Below, piece after piece: positions 27,293-36,646 of a stretch of DNA of 64,000 nt; position 1 is the stretch's first letter, and each line of letters opens with the position of its first letter. The notes beneath the pieces are model-generated. The model ran no database searches. It worked only from the letters and a program-made list of their open reading frames with translations, and was not told the DNA's origin. The DNA is from Limisalsivibrio acetivorans. Its GTDB lineage: Bacteria; Chrysiogenota; Deferribacteres; Deferribacterales; Geovibrionaceae. The translations under genes were made by a program, and so were the position numbers. The DNA lies in NCBI RefSeq assembly GCF_000421105.1, contig NZ_ATWF01000002.1, positions 372,001 through 436,000 of the forward strand, written 5' to 3'.

Positions 27293-28384
27293 ATGAAACT
27301 TTTTGAAGAGATTAAACTGAACAACCTGCATGTCTCCAACCGTGCGGTACGCTCGGCCACCTGCGAGGGAGCTGGTGATGAAAAAGGAAGCCCCAACGAC
27401 AAGGCCGTTAAGCTCTATGAGGATCTGGCGGATGGCGGAACAGGGCTCATCATAAGCAGCTACATCTTCGTTTCCCCCGAGGGGAAGGAGCTCCCCGGAC
27501 ACTTCGGAATGACAGGTGACGAAGACCCGGCCAGGTACAGGAAGCTCACCGAAGCGGTGCACCTCAAGGGCTCGAAGATCATCGCCCAGCTCGTGCATAC
27601 TGGCGGGCAGACATCCGGCAAGGCGACCGGAGGCAAAACCGTTGCACCCTCCGCTGTGAGCTCCCCTCAGTATCCGGCAGTACCCGAAGCATTAAGCAAG
27701 GATGACATAAAACGCATAATCGGGGATTTTGGCTCTGCGGCTAAGAGTGCAAAGGAATACGGGTTCGATGGTGTTCAGATCCACGGAGCCCACGGCTACC
27801 TTGTCTGTCAGTTCCTCTCCCCCCTTCTGAACCGGAGGGAGGATGAATACGGCGGAGGGCTTGAGAACAGAGCACGTTTCCTCATGGAGATATATGCCGA
27901 GATTCGAAAGCAGACTGGCGAGGATTTCCATGTGGGCATCAAGCTGAACGGAAGCGACAACATCGACGGCGGTTTCGAACCGGAGGAATCCGTGACTGTG
28001 GCTGAGGCTCTGCAGGAAGCGGGGATTGATCATATAGAGGTTAGTGCCGGAACACCCGGCTCCGGCAAAAAAACACCTGTTCAGTCAGACGTTAAAGCGG
28101 GGCAGAACGAAGGATTCAACCTCGAATATGCTGAGAAGGTACGTGAGCGTGTTAAGCTCCCGCTCATAAGTGTCGGCGGCTACAGAACCCTGGAGAAGAT
28201 AGAAGAGGCCTTCGACAAGGGGATGGATATGGTATCCTTATCCCGCCCTCTCATCAGAGAGCCCGGGATAATAAACCGATGGAAATCAGGAGACAAAGAG
28301 CCCTCGGGCTGCATCTCCTGCAACGGATGCTTCAGGCCCCTTATAAAAGAGGGGCTTATAAGATGCACCCAGCTGGATAAATAG
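27293..28384 (+). CDS. Old yellow enzyme family NADH:flavin oxidoreductase
   Basis: This 363-aa FMN-dependent TIM-barrel reductase has the family motifs AQLVHTGGQ, the catalytic-region HGAHGYLVCQFLSPLLNRR, and the phosphate-binding ISVGGYRT. The C-terminus ends with CISCNGC and a further Cys (RCTQ), a C-x2-C-x2-C-x10-C set. This recalls the Fe-S motif of 2,4-dienoyl-CoA-reductase-like members, but the large C-terminal domains of those enzymes are missing. ATG 27293 has GGAGGG seven bases upstream. It probably reduces electrophilic alkenes under HxlR control. Confidence 0.87.
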   Translation: MKLFEEIKLNNLHVSNRAVRSATCEGAGDEKGSPNDKAVKLYEDLADGGTGLIISSYIFVSPEGKELPGHFGMTGDEDPARYRKLTEAVHLKGSKIIAQLVHTGGQTSGKATGGKTVAPSAVSSPQYPAVPEALSKDDIKRIIGDFGSAAKSAKEYGFDGVQIHGAHGYLVCQFLSPLLNRREDEYGGGLENRARFLMEIYAEIRKQTGEDFHVGIKLNGSDNIDGGFEPEESVTVAEALQEAGIDHIEVSAGTPGSGKKTPVQSDVKAGQNEGFNLEYAEKVRERVKLPLISVGGYRTLEKIEEAFDKGMDMVSLSRPLIREPGIINRWKSGDKEPSGCISCNGCFRPLIKEGLIRCTQLDK

Positions 28385-28404
28385 GAACACACCTCCTGGA
28401 CTGA

Positions 28405-28433
28405 AAAAGGGCTCCTGTATCGGGAGCCCTTTC
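28405..28433. terminator. Bidirectional terminator
   Basis: AAAGGGCTCC pairs with GGAGCCCTTT around a short loop. It lies between the convergent oxidoreductase and DUF493 genes and can serve both. Confidence 0.85.
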
Positions 28434-28440
28434 CTTATTC

Positions 28441-28698
28441 CTAAAGGTGGTAGCGAAGGCCTTCGATGCGGGAGATCATCTCGTAAAAGCTTCTCAGCTC
28501 CTCGTAGCTCCCCACCTCAACGGTTACTGTTATGCTCACATAGTTCCCCTTGCTGCTGGGGCGTTCGCTCATATCCTTAACCTTCTTCATCATGAATACG
28601 GCCTTTACGCTGTCTCTGAACTTTTTGGTGTCATCCCCCACCATCTTGTAGCTGTACTCTGCGGGGTAATCGATATTCTCTTTAAATGCGTCGCTCAT
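28441..28698 (-). CDS. DUF493 (YbeD-like) protein
   Basis: This 85-aa small cytoplasmic protein has the DUF493 pattern YPAEYSYKMVGD, then ERPSSKGNYVSITVTVEV and SYEELRSFYEMISRIEGL. Its ferredoxin-like alpha-beta fold resembles ACT regulatory domains, but its role is not established. It overlaps the nfeD-like gene by 4 bp and follows it in an operon. Confidence 0.87.
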   Translation of the reverse strand: MSDAFKENIDYPAEYSYKMVGDDTKKFRDSVKAVFMMKKVKDMSERPSSKGNYVSITVTVEVGSYEELRSFYEMISRIEGLRYHL

Positions 28699-29924
28699 AC
28701 CTTCCTTACTCCAAGTCTCATTCCTTCTATACTGACCACCTCTGCGGTGTCGTCCTTCTCAAATCCATCCTTCGATTCTGCAGTCCATATCTCGCCATGG
28801 ACGTATATCTTCCCCTCGCCGTTCTCCCAGCTCATAATTCGCCCCTGTTTGCCAACTATACTTTCAAGACCGGTTGCGGGCTTTCGCAGAAAGTCCTTAA
28901 CGATAAGCCTGCCGAGAACAAGGGCAAGGGTGGTGAAAACAGTGAGCACGCCAACTATGGTAACCCAGCTTACCTGAACGCCCATATTCCCCTCACGATC
29001 GAACATAAGGTACATTCCGAAGCCTATGGACACAATGGAGGATAGGGTCAACAGACCGAAACTGGGTATGAACACCTCCGCAGCCATCAACCCGACACCA
29101 CCGAGAAGGAGGATAACACCAAGCCAGTTCACAGGGATTATGTTTATCCCCATGAGGAACATAACAATGGCGCAGATCCCCACTGCGGCGAAGACAAAGG
29201 TTCCGGGCATCTTGAACTCAAGCACGATGGCGAGGATGCCTATAAAGAGCAGGATAAGGAGGATGTTAGGATCGCTGAGGAAGAATGCCGCCTTCTGGAG
29301 GGTTGTGGGTTCAAGGTACACCACGTTCCCCGTAACGCCGAACTCCTCCTTAAGCTTGCCGGCGAGCTCATCGTCCGTGTTAAGCACAGCATCGATTACG
29401 TTCGCCTCTAGAGCCTCCATAGATGTGAGGCTCAGGGAGTTTTTCACCATCTGGATCGCAATATCGGGGTTTCGCCCCCTCTTCTCTGCGATGGAGCGCA
29501 TGAAGGCTATGGTGTCGTTCTCAATCTTCTCCCGCATATCACCCTTTATATCTTCACCGGTGATGTTAACAGGATGGGCGGCGCCGATATTTGATCCCTC
29601 TGCCATGACGGCGTAGTGGGAGGCGAGGGTTATAAAGCTCCCCGCAGAACCCGCCCTTGAGCCCTGAGGTGAAACATGGGTGACGGTGAGGGTCTTACTT
29701 TCTAGGAGTGTCGAGACGATATCCCGTGTGGCGGAGAGTAGCCCTCCGGGGGTGTCCAGCTTCATAACCAGAACCCCGTCTTCGGCCTGAGCCTTCTCCA
29801 GGGATTCCTCTATGTATTTCGATGTGAAACTGCTGATAACGCCGTCGATGCGCACAACATAAATATCTCCGGCATAGGCGGTTGATACTGTTAACAGGAA
29901 AATAAGTGCAAGCAGAACTCTCAT
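28695..29924 (-). CDS. NfeD-family membrane-bound ClpP-class serine protease
   Basis: This 409-aa long-form NfeD protein has a signal peptide and then a ClpP-like protease domain with KLDTPGGLLSATRDIV and the serine motif SPQGSRAGSAGSFI. Four to five TM helices follow (about residues 215-335). The C-terminal OB-fold ends with IVGKQGRIMSW and VHGEIWTAES. Family members are thought to cleave membrane partners such as stomatin, which is often encoded next door; no stomatin gene lies here. Confidence 0.9.
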   Translation of the reverse strand: MRVLLALIFLLTVSTAYAGDIYVVRIDGVISSFTSKYIEESLEKAQAEDGVLVMKLDTPGGLLSATRDIVSTLLESKTLTVTHVSPQGSRAGSAGSFITLASHYAVMAEGSNIGAAHPVNITGEDIKGDMREKIENDTIAFMRSIAEKRGRNPDIAIQMVKNSLSLTSMEALEANVIDAVLNTDDELAGKLKEEFGVTGNVVYLEPTTLQKAAFFLSDPNILLILLFIGILAIVLEFKMPGTFVFAAVGICAIVMFLMGINIIPVNWLGVILLLGGVGLMAAEVFIPSFGLLTLSSIVSIGFGMYLMFDREGNMGVQVSWVTIVGVLTVFTTLALVLGRLIVKDFLRKPATGLESIVGKQGRIMSWENGEGKIYVHGEIWTAESKDGFEKDDTAEVVSIEGMRLGVRKV

Positions 29925-29949
29925 ATGCCGCCCCCTTCGAGCCGTATAC

Positions 29950-30636
29950 TCAGCCCTTCTTCACCATGCGGAAGAAGAATACGCCGTTTTCGTCTGCAAA
30001 CTTACGATAATACTTTGTGGGAAGATAATCCACCAGTTCGTTCACACAAACGGTGTCAAAGGCTGTCTCAAGGGAGTCCAAGGGTTTAAGATTCTCCATG
30101 ATCTCCTGGGCATAGTCCGCCTGATCGGTGGCCATATAGAGGCTCCCGCCGGGCTTAAGCTTGGATGTGAGCAGTTCTATGAACTCCGTTTTCAGGAGCC
30201 TGCGCTTCTTGTGCCTTTTCTTGGGCCAGGGATCGGGGAAATTAACATAGAAGTTATCAACGCATTCATCCTCAAGGATGGTAACGAAGAACGTTGCATC
30301 GAAATGGATGAGCCGGACGTTGCTCTGCTCGAGCTTACCCGCACGCTTAACGGCACGGTTGAAGATCCGCTTCATAACCTCGAAGCCGAGGTAGTTCTGG
30401 TCCGGGTTTTTTTCCGCATACCCTGCGATGAACTCGCCGTTGCCTATACCTATCTCAACATTAAAGGGGGCATCGTTCCCGAAGAAATCCGAGGGTTTAA
30501 GCCTTTCGTAATCCTCGAAACCGCCGCCGTGGCTGTACTTCTGAAAACGTTCCACCTGAGGACGCAGATCTTCCGAGTAGATAAATAAATTGTCCTGAAA
30601 ATCAAGTTCTATACGTTTAATAGCTCCTTCCTCCAA
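29950..30636 (-). CDS. trmB: tRNA (guanine-N7-)-methyltransferase
   Basis: This class I SAM methyltransferase makes m7G46 in tRNA. The SAM-binding motif VEIGIGNGEF and the TrmB signature NFPDPWPKKRHKKRRL are present. The start is uncertain. The extended frame begins at TTG 30636, which has no ribosome-binding site in front. GGAGGAAGGAG then overlaps the first codons and precedes an in-frame ATT at 30621, followed by AAACGT. No ATG or GTG occurs in frame until a GTG near residue 28, already inside conserved sequence. ATT 30621 is therefore a real candidate for a rare start codon. Confidence 0.92.
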   Translation of the reverse strand: MEEGAIKRIELDFQDNLFIYSEDLRPQVERFQKYSHGGGFEDYERLKPSDFFGNDAPFNVEIGIGNGEFIAGYAEKNPDQNYLGFEVMKRIFNRAVKRAGKLEQSNVRLIHFDATFFVTILEDECVDNFYVNFPDPWPKKRHKKRRLLKTEFIELLTSKLKPGGSLYMATDQADYAQEIMENLKPLDSLETAFDTVCVNELVDYLPTKYYRKFADENGVFFFRMVKKG

Positions 30637-30679
30637 ACATTATTAATCCGATTGCAGGATGGGACTATAACCTCTTTTT

Positions 30680-30886
30680 TCAGGAATTTGAAGAGTTCAG
30701 GAAATTTTTAAGATCCGCAAGCACCTCTTCAACATCGAGCCCGTGCATAAGGCAGCCCTTCTCGATACTCTCGTTTGCCACACCCATGCAGCTTACGCAT
30801 CCCATATTGTATTTTTCGAAAACCTCAGAGGTCTTCGGGTTATGTCTAAGCACATCTGCAATTATAGTTTTTTTAGTGATCTCCAT
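30680..30886 (-). CDS. DUF1858-domain small protein
   Basis: This 68-aa protein has the DUF1858 pattern: ITKKTIIADVLRHNPKTSEVFEKYNMGCVSC. The CVSC pair is followed by a helix and a third Cys. Such domains occur alone and fused to redox enzymes, and their role is unclear. ATG 30886 with AAGGAG eight bases upstream is preferred over an upstream start. Confidence 0.85.
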   Translation of the reverse strand: MEITKKTIIADVLRHNPKTSEVFEKYNMGCVSCMGVANESIEKGCLMHGLDVEEVLADLKNFLNSSNS

Positions 30887-30999
30887 ATCTAATACTCCTT
30901 CGTATTGGGAAAAAAACTCTTGATCGCCCATATGGCTTATGGTAGCATTTCAAGCTCTTTAGATCAAGAGTATTGAGAGACTGCAAGGAGGACACAGCA

Positions 31000-31188
31000 A
31001 TGGCGAAAAGATGCGACATATGCGGCAAAGGCCCCATGTTTGGACATACAGTCAGCCACGCACACAACGTATCCAGAAGGGTATTCTACCCTAACGTGCA
31101 CAGGATGAGAATCGTTCAGGACGGCTCCGTTGTGAGAAAGAAGGTCTGCACCAAGTGCCTTAAAGCCGGCAAAGTAGAGAAAGCCTAA
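31000..31188 (+). CDS. rpmB: 50S ribosomal protein L28
   Basis: The 62-aa protein starts MAKRCDICGKGPMFGHTVSHAHN. It keeps both zinc-ribbon CxxC pairs (CDIC near residue 5 and CTKC near 52), so it is the zinc-containing C+ form. AAGGAGG lies ten bases before the ATG. It is a single-gene unit. Confidence 0.97.
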   Translation: MAKRCDICGKGPMFGHTVSHAHNVSRRVFYPNVHRMRIVQDGSVVRKKVCTKCLKAGKVEKA

Positions 31189-31210
31189 CACCCGCCAACC
31201 ATCAGCAATC

Positions 31211-31278
31211 GCCTGCCGGTACAGCTTTATTCCGGCTTTCTTCGCTGAATAAAACGGCAGGCCCGACCTGGTTTTTTT
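31211..31278 (+). terminator. Inverted repeat and T-run after rpmB
   Basis: GCCTGCCG (31211-31218) pairs with CGGCAGGC (31255-31262), with an inner TTTATT/AATAAA pairing. A small CAGG-CCTG hairpin and a run of T residues follow by 31278. It is a likely terminator for rpmB, though the T-run lies some 10 nt from the large stem. Confidence 0.5.
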
Positions 31279-31355
31279 CCATTTAATATCTAAGGTTTAA
31301 AACAAATAGGCACATACGGGGTTATGTTAATCCCGTTGTGCCTCAGGCCGTTTCC

Positions 31356-33536
31356 CTATGAAGGATTCTTAGCCATCTCGTACTGGCTTGTGGAGACCTT
31401 CTGCACCCCTTCAAGGCTGTGCAGCTTGCTCACAACAGTCTTGAGCTCCTTCTTGTCCTTTACCTCTATGATAAAATCCTGCTTTGCAAAGCCGTCATCC
31501 AGCCTGCTGGACTGCATGTTAGATATATTTATACCCATATCACGCATAACGTTGGCAATCTCAAAGAGCATGCCGGGCTTATCCGCTATAACTGTTTTAA
31601 GGCTTACAGGCATACGGAATATCTTCTCCCTGCTCCATTCCACAGGGGTCAGCCGCTCATCGTTGATGGAACCGCTTATTATGTTCGGGCAGTCGTGCCT
31701 GTGCACAACGATACCCCTCCCCCGTGTTATATAGCCGACGATATCATCCCCGGGCAGAGGGTTACAGCATTTGGCCACCTTAACCAGCACATCGTCTATA
31801 CCGTCTATTATGAAGGGCTCTTCGGTGCGTTTCTTCGGCTCCCGAACGAGGCTTTCTGCATCCTCATCGGTGTGCCTCTCCTTCTCCTCATCCACAAAAA
31901 CATGGACTATCTGCTTAGGGGAAACACGGCCGAAGCCGACGCCGACATATATATCCTCAGCCTCTTTCAGACCGAACTTCTCCATAACCTTCTTAACGTT
32001 GGCATCCTTGTTAAACACCTCACGATAATCCAGTCCGTTATGCTTAAACTCTCGCTCAAGGAGATCTGTGCCCTGCTCGATGGCTCTGTCACGCTCCTCT
32101 TTACGTATATAGTTGCGAATTCTTGTCTTCGCCCTGTTTGTCTTAACGAAGTTCAGCCAGTCACGGCTGGGCTTATGGTTTGCGCTGGTCTGTATGGTTA
32201 CCCTGTCGCCGTTTCGCAGGCGGTACTTGAGGGGAACCATCCGGCCGTCCACCTTGGCGCCGCTGCACATATTTCCGATGTCCGTATGGATGGAGTAGGC
32301 GAAATCCACTGGTGTGGAACCTACGGGGAGCTCCATAACATCACCCTGAGGGGTGAAGACGTATATCTGGGTGGGAAGAACATCCTCTTTCAGCGCCTCC
32401 ACAAGGTCTATGGGACGCTTAAGGTCATGCTGTTCGAGGAGGCTTCTGAGCCAGCGGAAGGTTTTATCTTCCTGCGGGTCAAAGACTTTCCCCTCCTTAT
32501 ACTTCCAGTGGGCAGCGATCCCCTCCTCCGCCACCTTGTGCATTTCTCTGGTTCTTATCTGGAACTCAACGGCCATACCCTTAGGGCCAACAACCGTTGT
32601 ATGGAGCGATTGGTAAAGGTTCGATTTCTGCATAGCGATATAGTCCTTGAACCTGGACTGTATAGGCTTCCAGAGGTTATGGATTATTCCCATGGCGCCG
32701 TAGCAGTGGGGTATCGATTCAACAATAATCCGAAGGGCGAGGAGGTCGTATATCTCCTCAAAGCTCGCCTTCTTCTTTACCATTTTATTGTAGATACTGT
32801 AGAAATGTTTCGGCCTGCCAGTGACCTCTGCCTCAATGCCGCTGTTCTTAAGCTCATCGATAATCTTCTGCATAACCTCGAGCAGATACTGCTCCCGCTC
32901 ACCCCGCTTAAACTTGACCTTCTCGTAGATCTCGTAGTACATCTTGGGGTTTATGGCACGGAAACACCTGTCCTCAAGCTCCCACTTTATCCATGCAATA
33001 CCGAGGCGGTGCGCCATAGGTGCGTATATATCCATAGTCTCCTGGGCTATGCGGACCTTCTTCTCCTCCCGGAGATGATCGAGGGTACGCATGTTGTGGA
33101 GCCTGTCAGCAAGCTTTATGAGGATAACCCGCACATCCTTGGACATGGAGATAAGCATCTTGCGGAAGTTCTCCGCCTGCTTCTCTTCCTTGGATTTAAA
33201 CTCTATCTGGCCTATCTTTGTGACGCCGTTCACCATAAAGGCGACATCATCACCGAAAAGCTCCTCAAGCTCATCATAGCTGGCATCGGTATCCTCGAGG
33301 GTATCGTGGAGAAGACCGCCGATAACGGTGTCCAGATCCATATTCATCTCTGCGAGGATATAGGCCACATTGAGAGGGTGTGAAAGGTAAGGTTCGCCGC
33401 TCTGACGGAGCTGACCCCGGTGTTTCTGGGCGGCGTATACGTAAGCTTTATGTACTTTCTCCAGTCCCTCCGTGACGCCATTCTTGACGAGGCGGTCCTG
33501 GATATCCATTAACCGTATTATTTTTGTATTACTCAT
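31356..33536 (-). CDS. rel: Bifunctional (p)ppGpp synthetase/hydrolase
   Basis: The 726-aa protein has four domains. The HD hydrolase domain (about residues 45-150) has H53 and the HDTLED motif at 77-82. The synthetase domain (about 235-345) carries RFKDYIA, the RxKD form seen in bifunctional enzymes and not the ExDD form of RelA. TGS is at about 390-450 and ACT at about 655-725. It should both make and degrade the alarmone. It overlaps the recJ start region by 4 bp, so the two are cotranscribed. Confidence 0.95.
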   Translation of the reverse strand: MSNTKIIRLMDIQDRLVKNGVTEGLEKVHKAYVYAAQKHRGQLRQSGEPYLSHPLNVAYILAEMNMDLDTVIGGLLHDTLEDTDASYDELEELFGDDVAFMVNGVTKIGQIEFKSKEEKQAENFRKMLISMSKDVRVILIKLADRLHNMRTLDHLREEKKVRIAQETMDIYAPMAHRLGIAWIKWELEDRCFRAINPKMYYEIYEKVKFKRGEREQYLLEVMQKIIDELKNSGIEAEVTGRPKHFYSIYNKMVKKKASFEEIYDLLALRIIVESIPHCYGAMGIIHNLWKPIQSRFKDYIAMQKSNLYQSLHTTVVGPKGMAVEFQIRTREMHKVAEEGIAAHWKYKEGKVFDPQEDKTFRWLRSLLEQHDLKRPIDLVEALKEDVLPTQIYVFTPQGDVMELPVGSTPVDFAYSIHTDIGNMCSGAKVDGRMVPLKYRLRNGDRVTIQTSANHKPSRDWLNFVKTNRAKTRIRNYIRKEERDRAIEQGTDLLEREFKHNGLDYREVFNKDANVKKVMEKFGLKEAEDIYVGVGFGRVSPKQIVHVFVDEEKERHTDEDAESLVREPKKRTEEPFIIDGIDDVLVKVAKCCNPLPGDDIVGYITRGRGIVVHRHDCPNIISGSINDERLTPVEWSREKIFRMPVSLKTVIADKPGMLFEIANVMRDMGINISNMQSSRLDDGFAKQDFIIEVKDKKELKTVVSKLHSLEGVQKVSTSQYEMAKNPS

Positions 33537-35302
33537 TCTCTATCCGACAGCCGCATATCCTTCAGGTTCAGCTGTATATAGCGTCCTCCGTAATAACCGT
33601 TCAGAACGGGGGAGAAGACAATATCGAAATACTCGCCGGTTTCCACCAGCTCCTCGTATTCCTTCATATTATAACCTATAACATCAAATGTGCGCCCTTC
33701 CCTTTCAAGATAACCCTTAAGATGGTTCTTTTCCTTCCCGACATAGGAGAAGTTCTGGGTTTTCCGCATGCCTACCATGCAGAAAACGGGCTCCTTATTA
33801 CCCGCCCCGAAGGGCTGCATCCTCTCCAGCCACTCCATGAGCTCCCTGTTAATATCGTCCGGACGAAGGAAGGTGTCTATGGTTAATTCGGGGATAAAGT
33901 CCTCATCGGTAAGGGTTGATTCCACAGCCTCGTTAAAACGCTCTTGAAGGGCGGAGATATTGTCCATATCCACCTTAAGTCCGGCGGCGTATTTGTGTCC
34001 GCCGAAGGTTATGAGAAGATCCTCCAGCATTTTAAGCCCTTCGTAAAGATGGAAGGCGGGGATGCTCCTTGCAGAGCCCTTGCCTACACCATTCTCCGCA
34101 GTGATTATTATGGTGGGTTTATGGAACTTCTCAACTATGCGGGAGGCCACGATACCGATAACGCCCTGATGCCATTCATCGGAATAGAGCACAAGCCCCT
34201 TATACTTCTCATGGAGCTTATCCTTTTCGATCCGGTCATAGGATTCGGTGATTATCTCTTTCTCTATGGTCTGGCGGAAGCGGTTCTCCTGATCCAGCTC
34301 TCTGGCAAGATACCTCGCCTCATCCCTGTTTTCGGTTATGAGAAGTTTAAGCCCCTTATCCGAGCTACCCATTCTCCCCACAGCATTTATTCGCGGAGCA
34401 AGGGCGAAGCCCACCTGAACGGTTCCGATGCGGGAGCCCTCGAGCCCTGTTACACGCTTGAGCTCATATATACCCGGTCTCGTATCCTTCTCCGAGAGAA
34501 TCTTGAGACCGTGGCGCACAAAGATCCTGTTCTCACCCAGTATTGGGACAACATCGGCAACGGTTCCAAGGGTCACAAGATCCAGATACTGCTTGATATT
34601 GGGGAGATCCCCTTTGTAGGAAGCGTTCTCACGCAGATGGTAGCGAAGCCCCATAACAAGCTTGAAGGCTACACCGACCCCGGCAAGCTCCTTAAAGGGA
34701 TACGGGCAGTCTTCCTGCATCGGGTTAACCACCGCCACAGCCTTATCCGGCAGAACCTCCGCCGGCTGGTGATGGTCTGTGACGATTACGTCTATCCCCA
34801 TCTCGGTGGCTTTTTCCACCTGCTCCACGGCGTTTATGCCGCAGTCCACAGTGATGATAAGCGATGTTCCACGGGAGCGGATCTCATCGATCGCCTCAAG
34901 GTTGAGGCCGTATCCCTCCTCCAGACGGTTCGGGATGTAATAGTCCACGGCTGCGCCGACTTCACGCAGGAAGAGATAAAGGAGAGAAACGGAGGTAACT
35001 CCGTCCACGTCGTAATCGCCGTAGATGCAGATACGTTCGTTTTTCTCCAGGGCTACACCAATACGCTTTACAGCCTTATCCATATCCTTCATTTGAAAGG
35101 GGTTAAGCAGATCACGAAGGGGGGTGTCGAGAAAACAGTTTACCTGTTCCTCTTCGGAGAGCTTCTTTTTGGAGAAGACCTCCGCAAGGCTTGCAGGGAT
35201 GGAAAATAATTCTGAAATACCCTCAAATGCAGGATTGACGATACTTTCATATCTCCATCTAAATTTAATACTTCGGTAAGTTTCGACCTTATCGGTTTTC
35301 AA
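33533..35302 (-). CDS. recJ: Single-stranded-DNA-specific exonuclease RecJ
   Basis: This 589-aa DHH-family 5'-3' exonuclease is used in recombination and mismatch repair. Motif I is YGDYDVDGVTS, motif III is TDHHQP and the DHHA1 motif is FGGHKYAAGL. An OB-fold C-terminal segment with FDVIGYNMKEY follows. Length agrees with the family. It is upstream of rel in the same operon and 48 bp downstream of a small membrane protein gene. Confidence 0.95.
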   Translation of the reverse strand: MKTDKVETYRSIKFRWRYESIVNPAFEGISELFSIPASLAEVFSKKKLSEEEQVNCFLDTPLRDLLNPFQMKDMDKAVKRIGVALEKNERICIYGDYDVDGVTSVSLLYLFLREVGAAVDYYIPNRLEEGYGLNLEAIDEIRSRGTSLIITVDCGINAVEQVEKATEMGIDVIVTDHHQPAEVLPDKAVAVVNPMQEDCPYPFKELAGVGVAFKLVMGLRYHLRENASYKGDLPNIKQYLDLVTLGTVADVVPILGENRIFVRHGLKILSEKDTRPGIYELKRVTGLEGSRIGTVQVGFALAPRINAVGRMGSSDKGLKLLITENRDEARYLARELDQENRFRQTIEKEIITESYDRIEKDKLHEKYKGLVLYSDEWHQGVIGIVASRIVEKFHKPTIIITAENGVGKGSARSIPAFHLYEGLKMLEDLLITFGGHKYAAGLKVDMDNISALQERFNEAVESTLTDEDFIPELTIDTFLRPDDINRELMEWLERMQPFGAGNKEPVFCMVGMRKTQNFSYVGKEKNHLKGYLEREGRTFDVIGYNMKEYEELVETGEYFDIVFSPVLNGYYGGRYIQLNLKDMRLSDRE

Positions 35303-35350
35303 GAAACGCTCCTATACTAAGTTCTTTTCTTTACAAAGATTAAGGCAAAA

Positions 35351-35602
35351 CTAAAGGAAGCTTACAGGCTTGATAGGCCTGTATGACTTCGGAACCTGAA
35401 GACTTTCAGGCGCCTGAAGACGGTATTTGTCCACAATCCTCACATCCTTGACCTGTCCGTCTCTATCGTAAAGAGTTACCTCATACTGGGTTACTGCCCT
35501 TGCATTCACCATGGAGCCGATAAGCCATGCAAGGCTTATAACGAAGGCAATGTACCAGTATTTAAGGCTTGAGCCGGTAAAAAAACGGCTAAATTCGGGC
35601 AT
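35351..35602 (-). CDS. Small single-pass membrane protein, unknown function
   Basis: The 83-aa protein has one TM helix (about residues 15-33, LKYWYIAFVISLAWLIGSM). A 45-residue soluble tail follows, with beta-like character (YEVTLYDRDGQVKDVRIVDKY) and a proline-rich end. No family was recognised. Its position just upstream of recJ in the same direction suggests cotranscription. Confidence 0.6.
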   Translation of the reverse strand: MPEFSRFFTGSSLKYWYIAFVISLAWLIGSMVNARAVTQYEVTLYDRDGQVKDVRIVDKYRLQAPESLQVPKSYRPIKPVSFL

Positions 35603-35701
35603 AAATCCACCGCCAGTTTTAGTCTGTATTTATACGTCAACGGTATAAAAAATGCAAGCCTGCGCCCATCATTCTAACATCCTGTTCCCTTTCGTAGCGA
35701 T

Positions 35702-36646
35702 ATGCTGTATAAAAAATCTATGATTAAGATAATACTCATTGTCCTGCCGATATTTATCGTACTGCTGGTGGGGAGCTTCCTGAGAAGGGGGGGGCTCATA
35801 GATGAACAGTTCATCAAAACTTCGAACCGCCTTATTTTCAATGTCTGCCTCCCGGTGCTCCTCTTCTACAAGATATCCCAGGCGGATATCGGCAGCGTTC
35901 TGGACTGGCGGACAATAAGCATTATCGTTGTGTCGATCCTGCTGATGTTCATCCTCAGCTTCATATCCGGCAAGGCACTGGGGTTTGACAAAAAAGTTCT
36001 TGGAACCTTCGCAATGAACAACTTCCGGGCAAACTACGCATATATGGGCCTGCCGGTCAGCTTCTATGCCTACGGCGATCAGGGACTTATGTATGCCAGC
36101 GTTCTCATGGCAATCATCGTACCCTATGTTAACTTTATGTCTGTAATCGCCCTGAGCATTAGCTCACCCGGCGGTGAAAAAAGGAGCTTCGTCCCTTTCA
36201 TAAAGAACACACTGCTCAACCCCCTCGCCATAGCCTGTGTGGCAGGTTTAGTAGTGGCGGCTCTCAACATCGGGATACCCGATTTCATAAACCGAACACT
36301 CGATATAATAAGCGGAGTAACCCTCCCCCTTGCCCTCTTCTGTGTGGGAGCAAGCATAAGTTTCGCCGCTCTAAAAGGTGATATAGCACCAACGGGGGCA
36401 TCGCTTGTTATGAAGCTGATCGGCCTGCCACTTATCGCTTTTATCATCCTTAAAATATGGGGGATCGATCTGGATGTGGGCACAAAGACTATGGTCATAA
36501 TGCTCGCCGCACCCTCAGCCACCGTGAACTATGTACTCGCCGCCACCATGGACGGAAGCCCCTCAGCCGCCAGCAGTACCATCGTCGCAACAACGACATT
36601 CAGCATATTCACCTTCGTTTTCTGGCTTAACCTTCTCGGCCTCTGA
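35702..36646 (+). CDS. AEC-family transporter, second copy
   Basis: This 314-aa protein has about ten TM helices with the AEC pattern: FNVCLPVLLFYKIS near residue 46, NFRANYAYMGLPVSFYAYG near 115 and GVTLPLALFCVGASISF near 205. It is only distantly similar to the protein at 25917-26828. The start may instead be the ATG at 35720; neither has a clear ribosome-binding site. It overlaps the convergent DUF167 gene by 20 bp. The substrate is unknown. Confidence 0.82.
   Translation: MLYKKSMIKIILIVLPIFIVLLVGSFLRRGGLIDEQFIKTSNRLIFNVCLPVLLFYKISQADIGSVLDWRTISIIVVSILLMFILSFISGKALGFDKKVLGTFAMNNFRANYAYMGLPVSFYAYGDQGLMYASVLMAIIVPYVNFMSVIALSISSPGGEKRSFVPFIKNTLLNPLAIACVAGLVVAALNIGIPDFINRTLDIISGVTLPLALFCVGASISFAALKGDIAPTGASLVMKLIGLPLIAFIILKIWGIDLDVGTKTMVIMLAAPSATVNYVLAATMDGSPSAASSTIVATTTFSIFTFVFWLNLLGL

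Noticed and set aside
31419-33383. Plus-strand reading frame of 654 codons
   Set aside because: It lies wholly antisense to the (p)ppGpp synthetase/hydrolase gene, lacks recognisable motifs and results from codon bias.
33944-35209. Plus-strand reading frame of 421 codons
   Set aside because: It is antisense to recJ with no family features.
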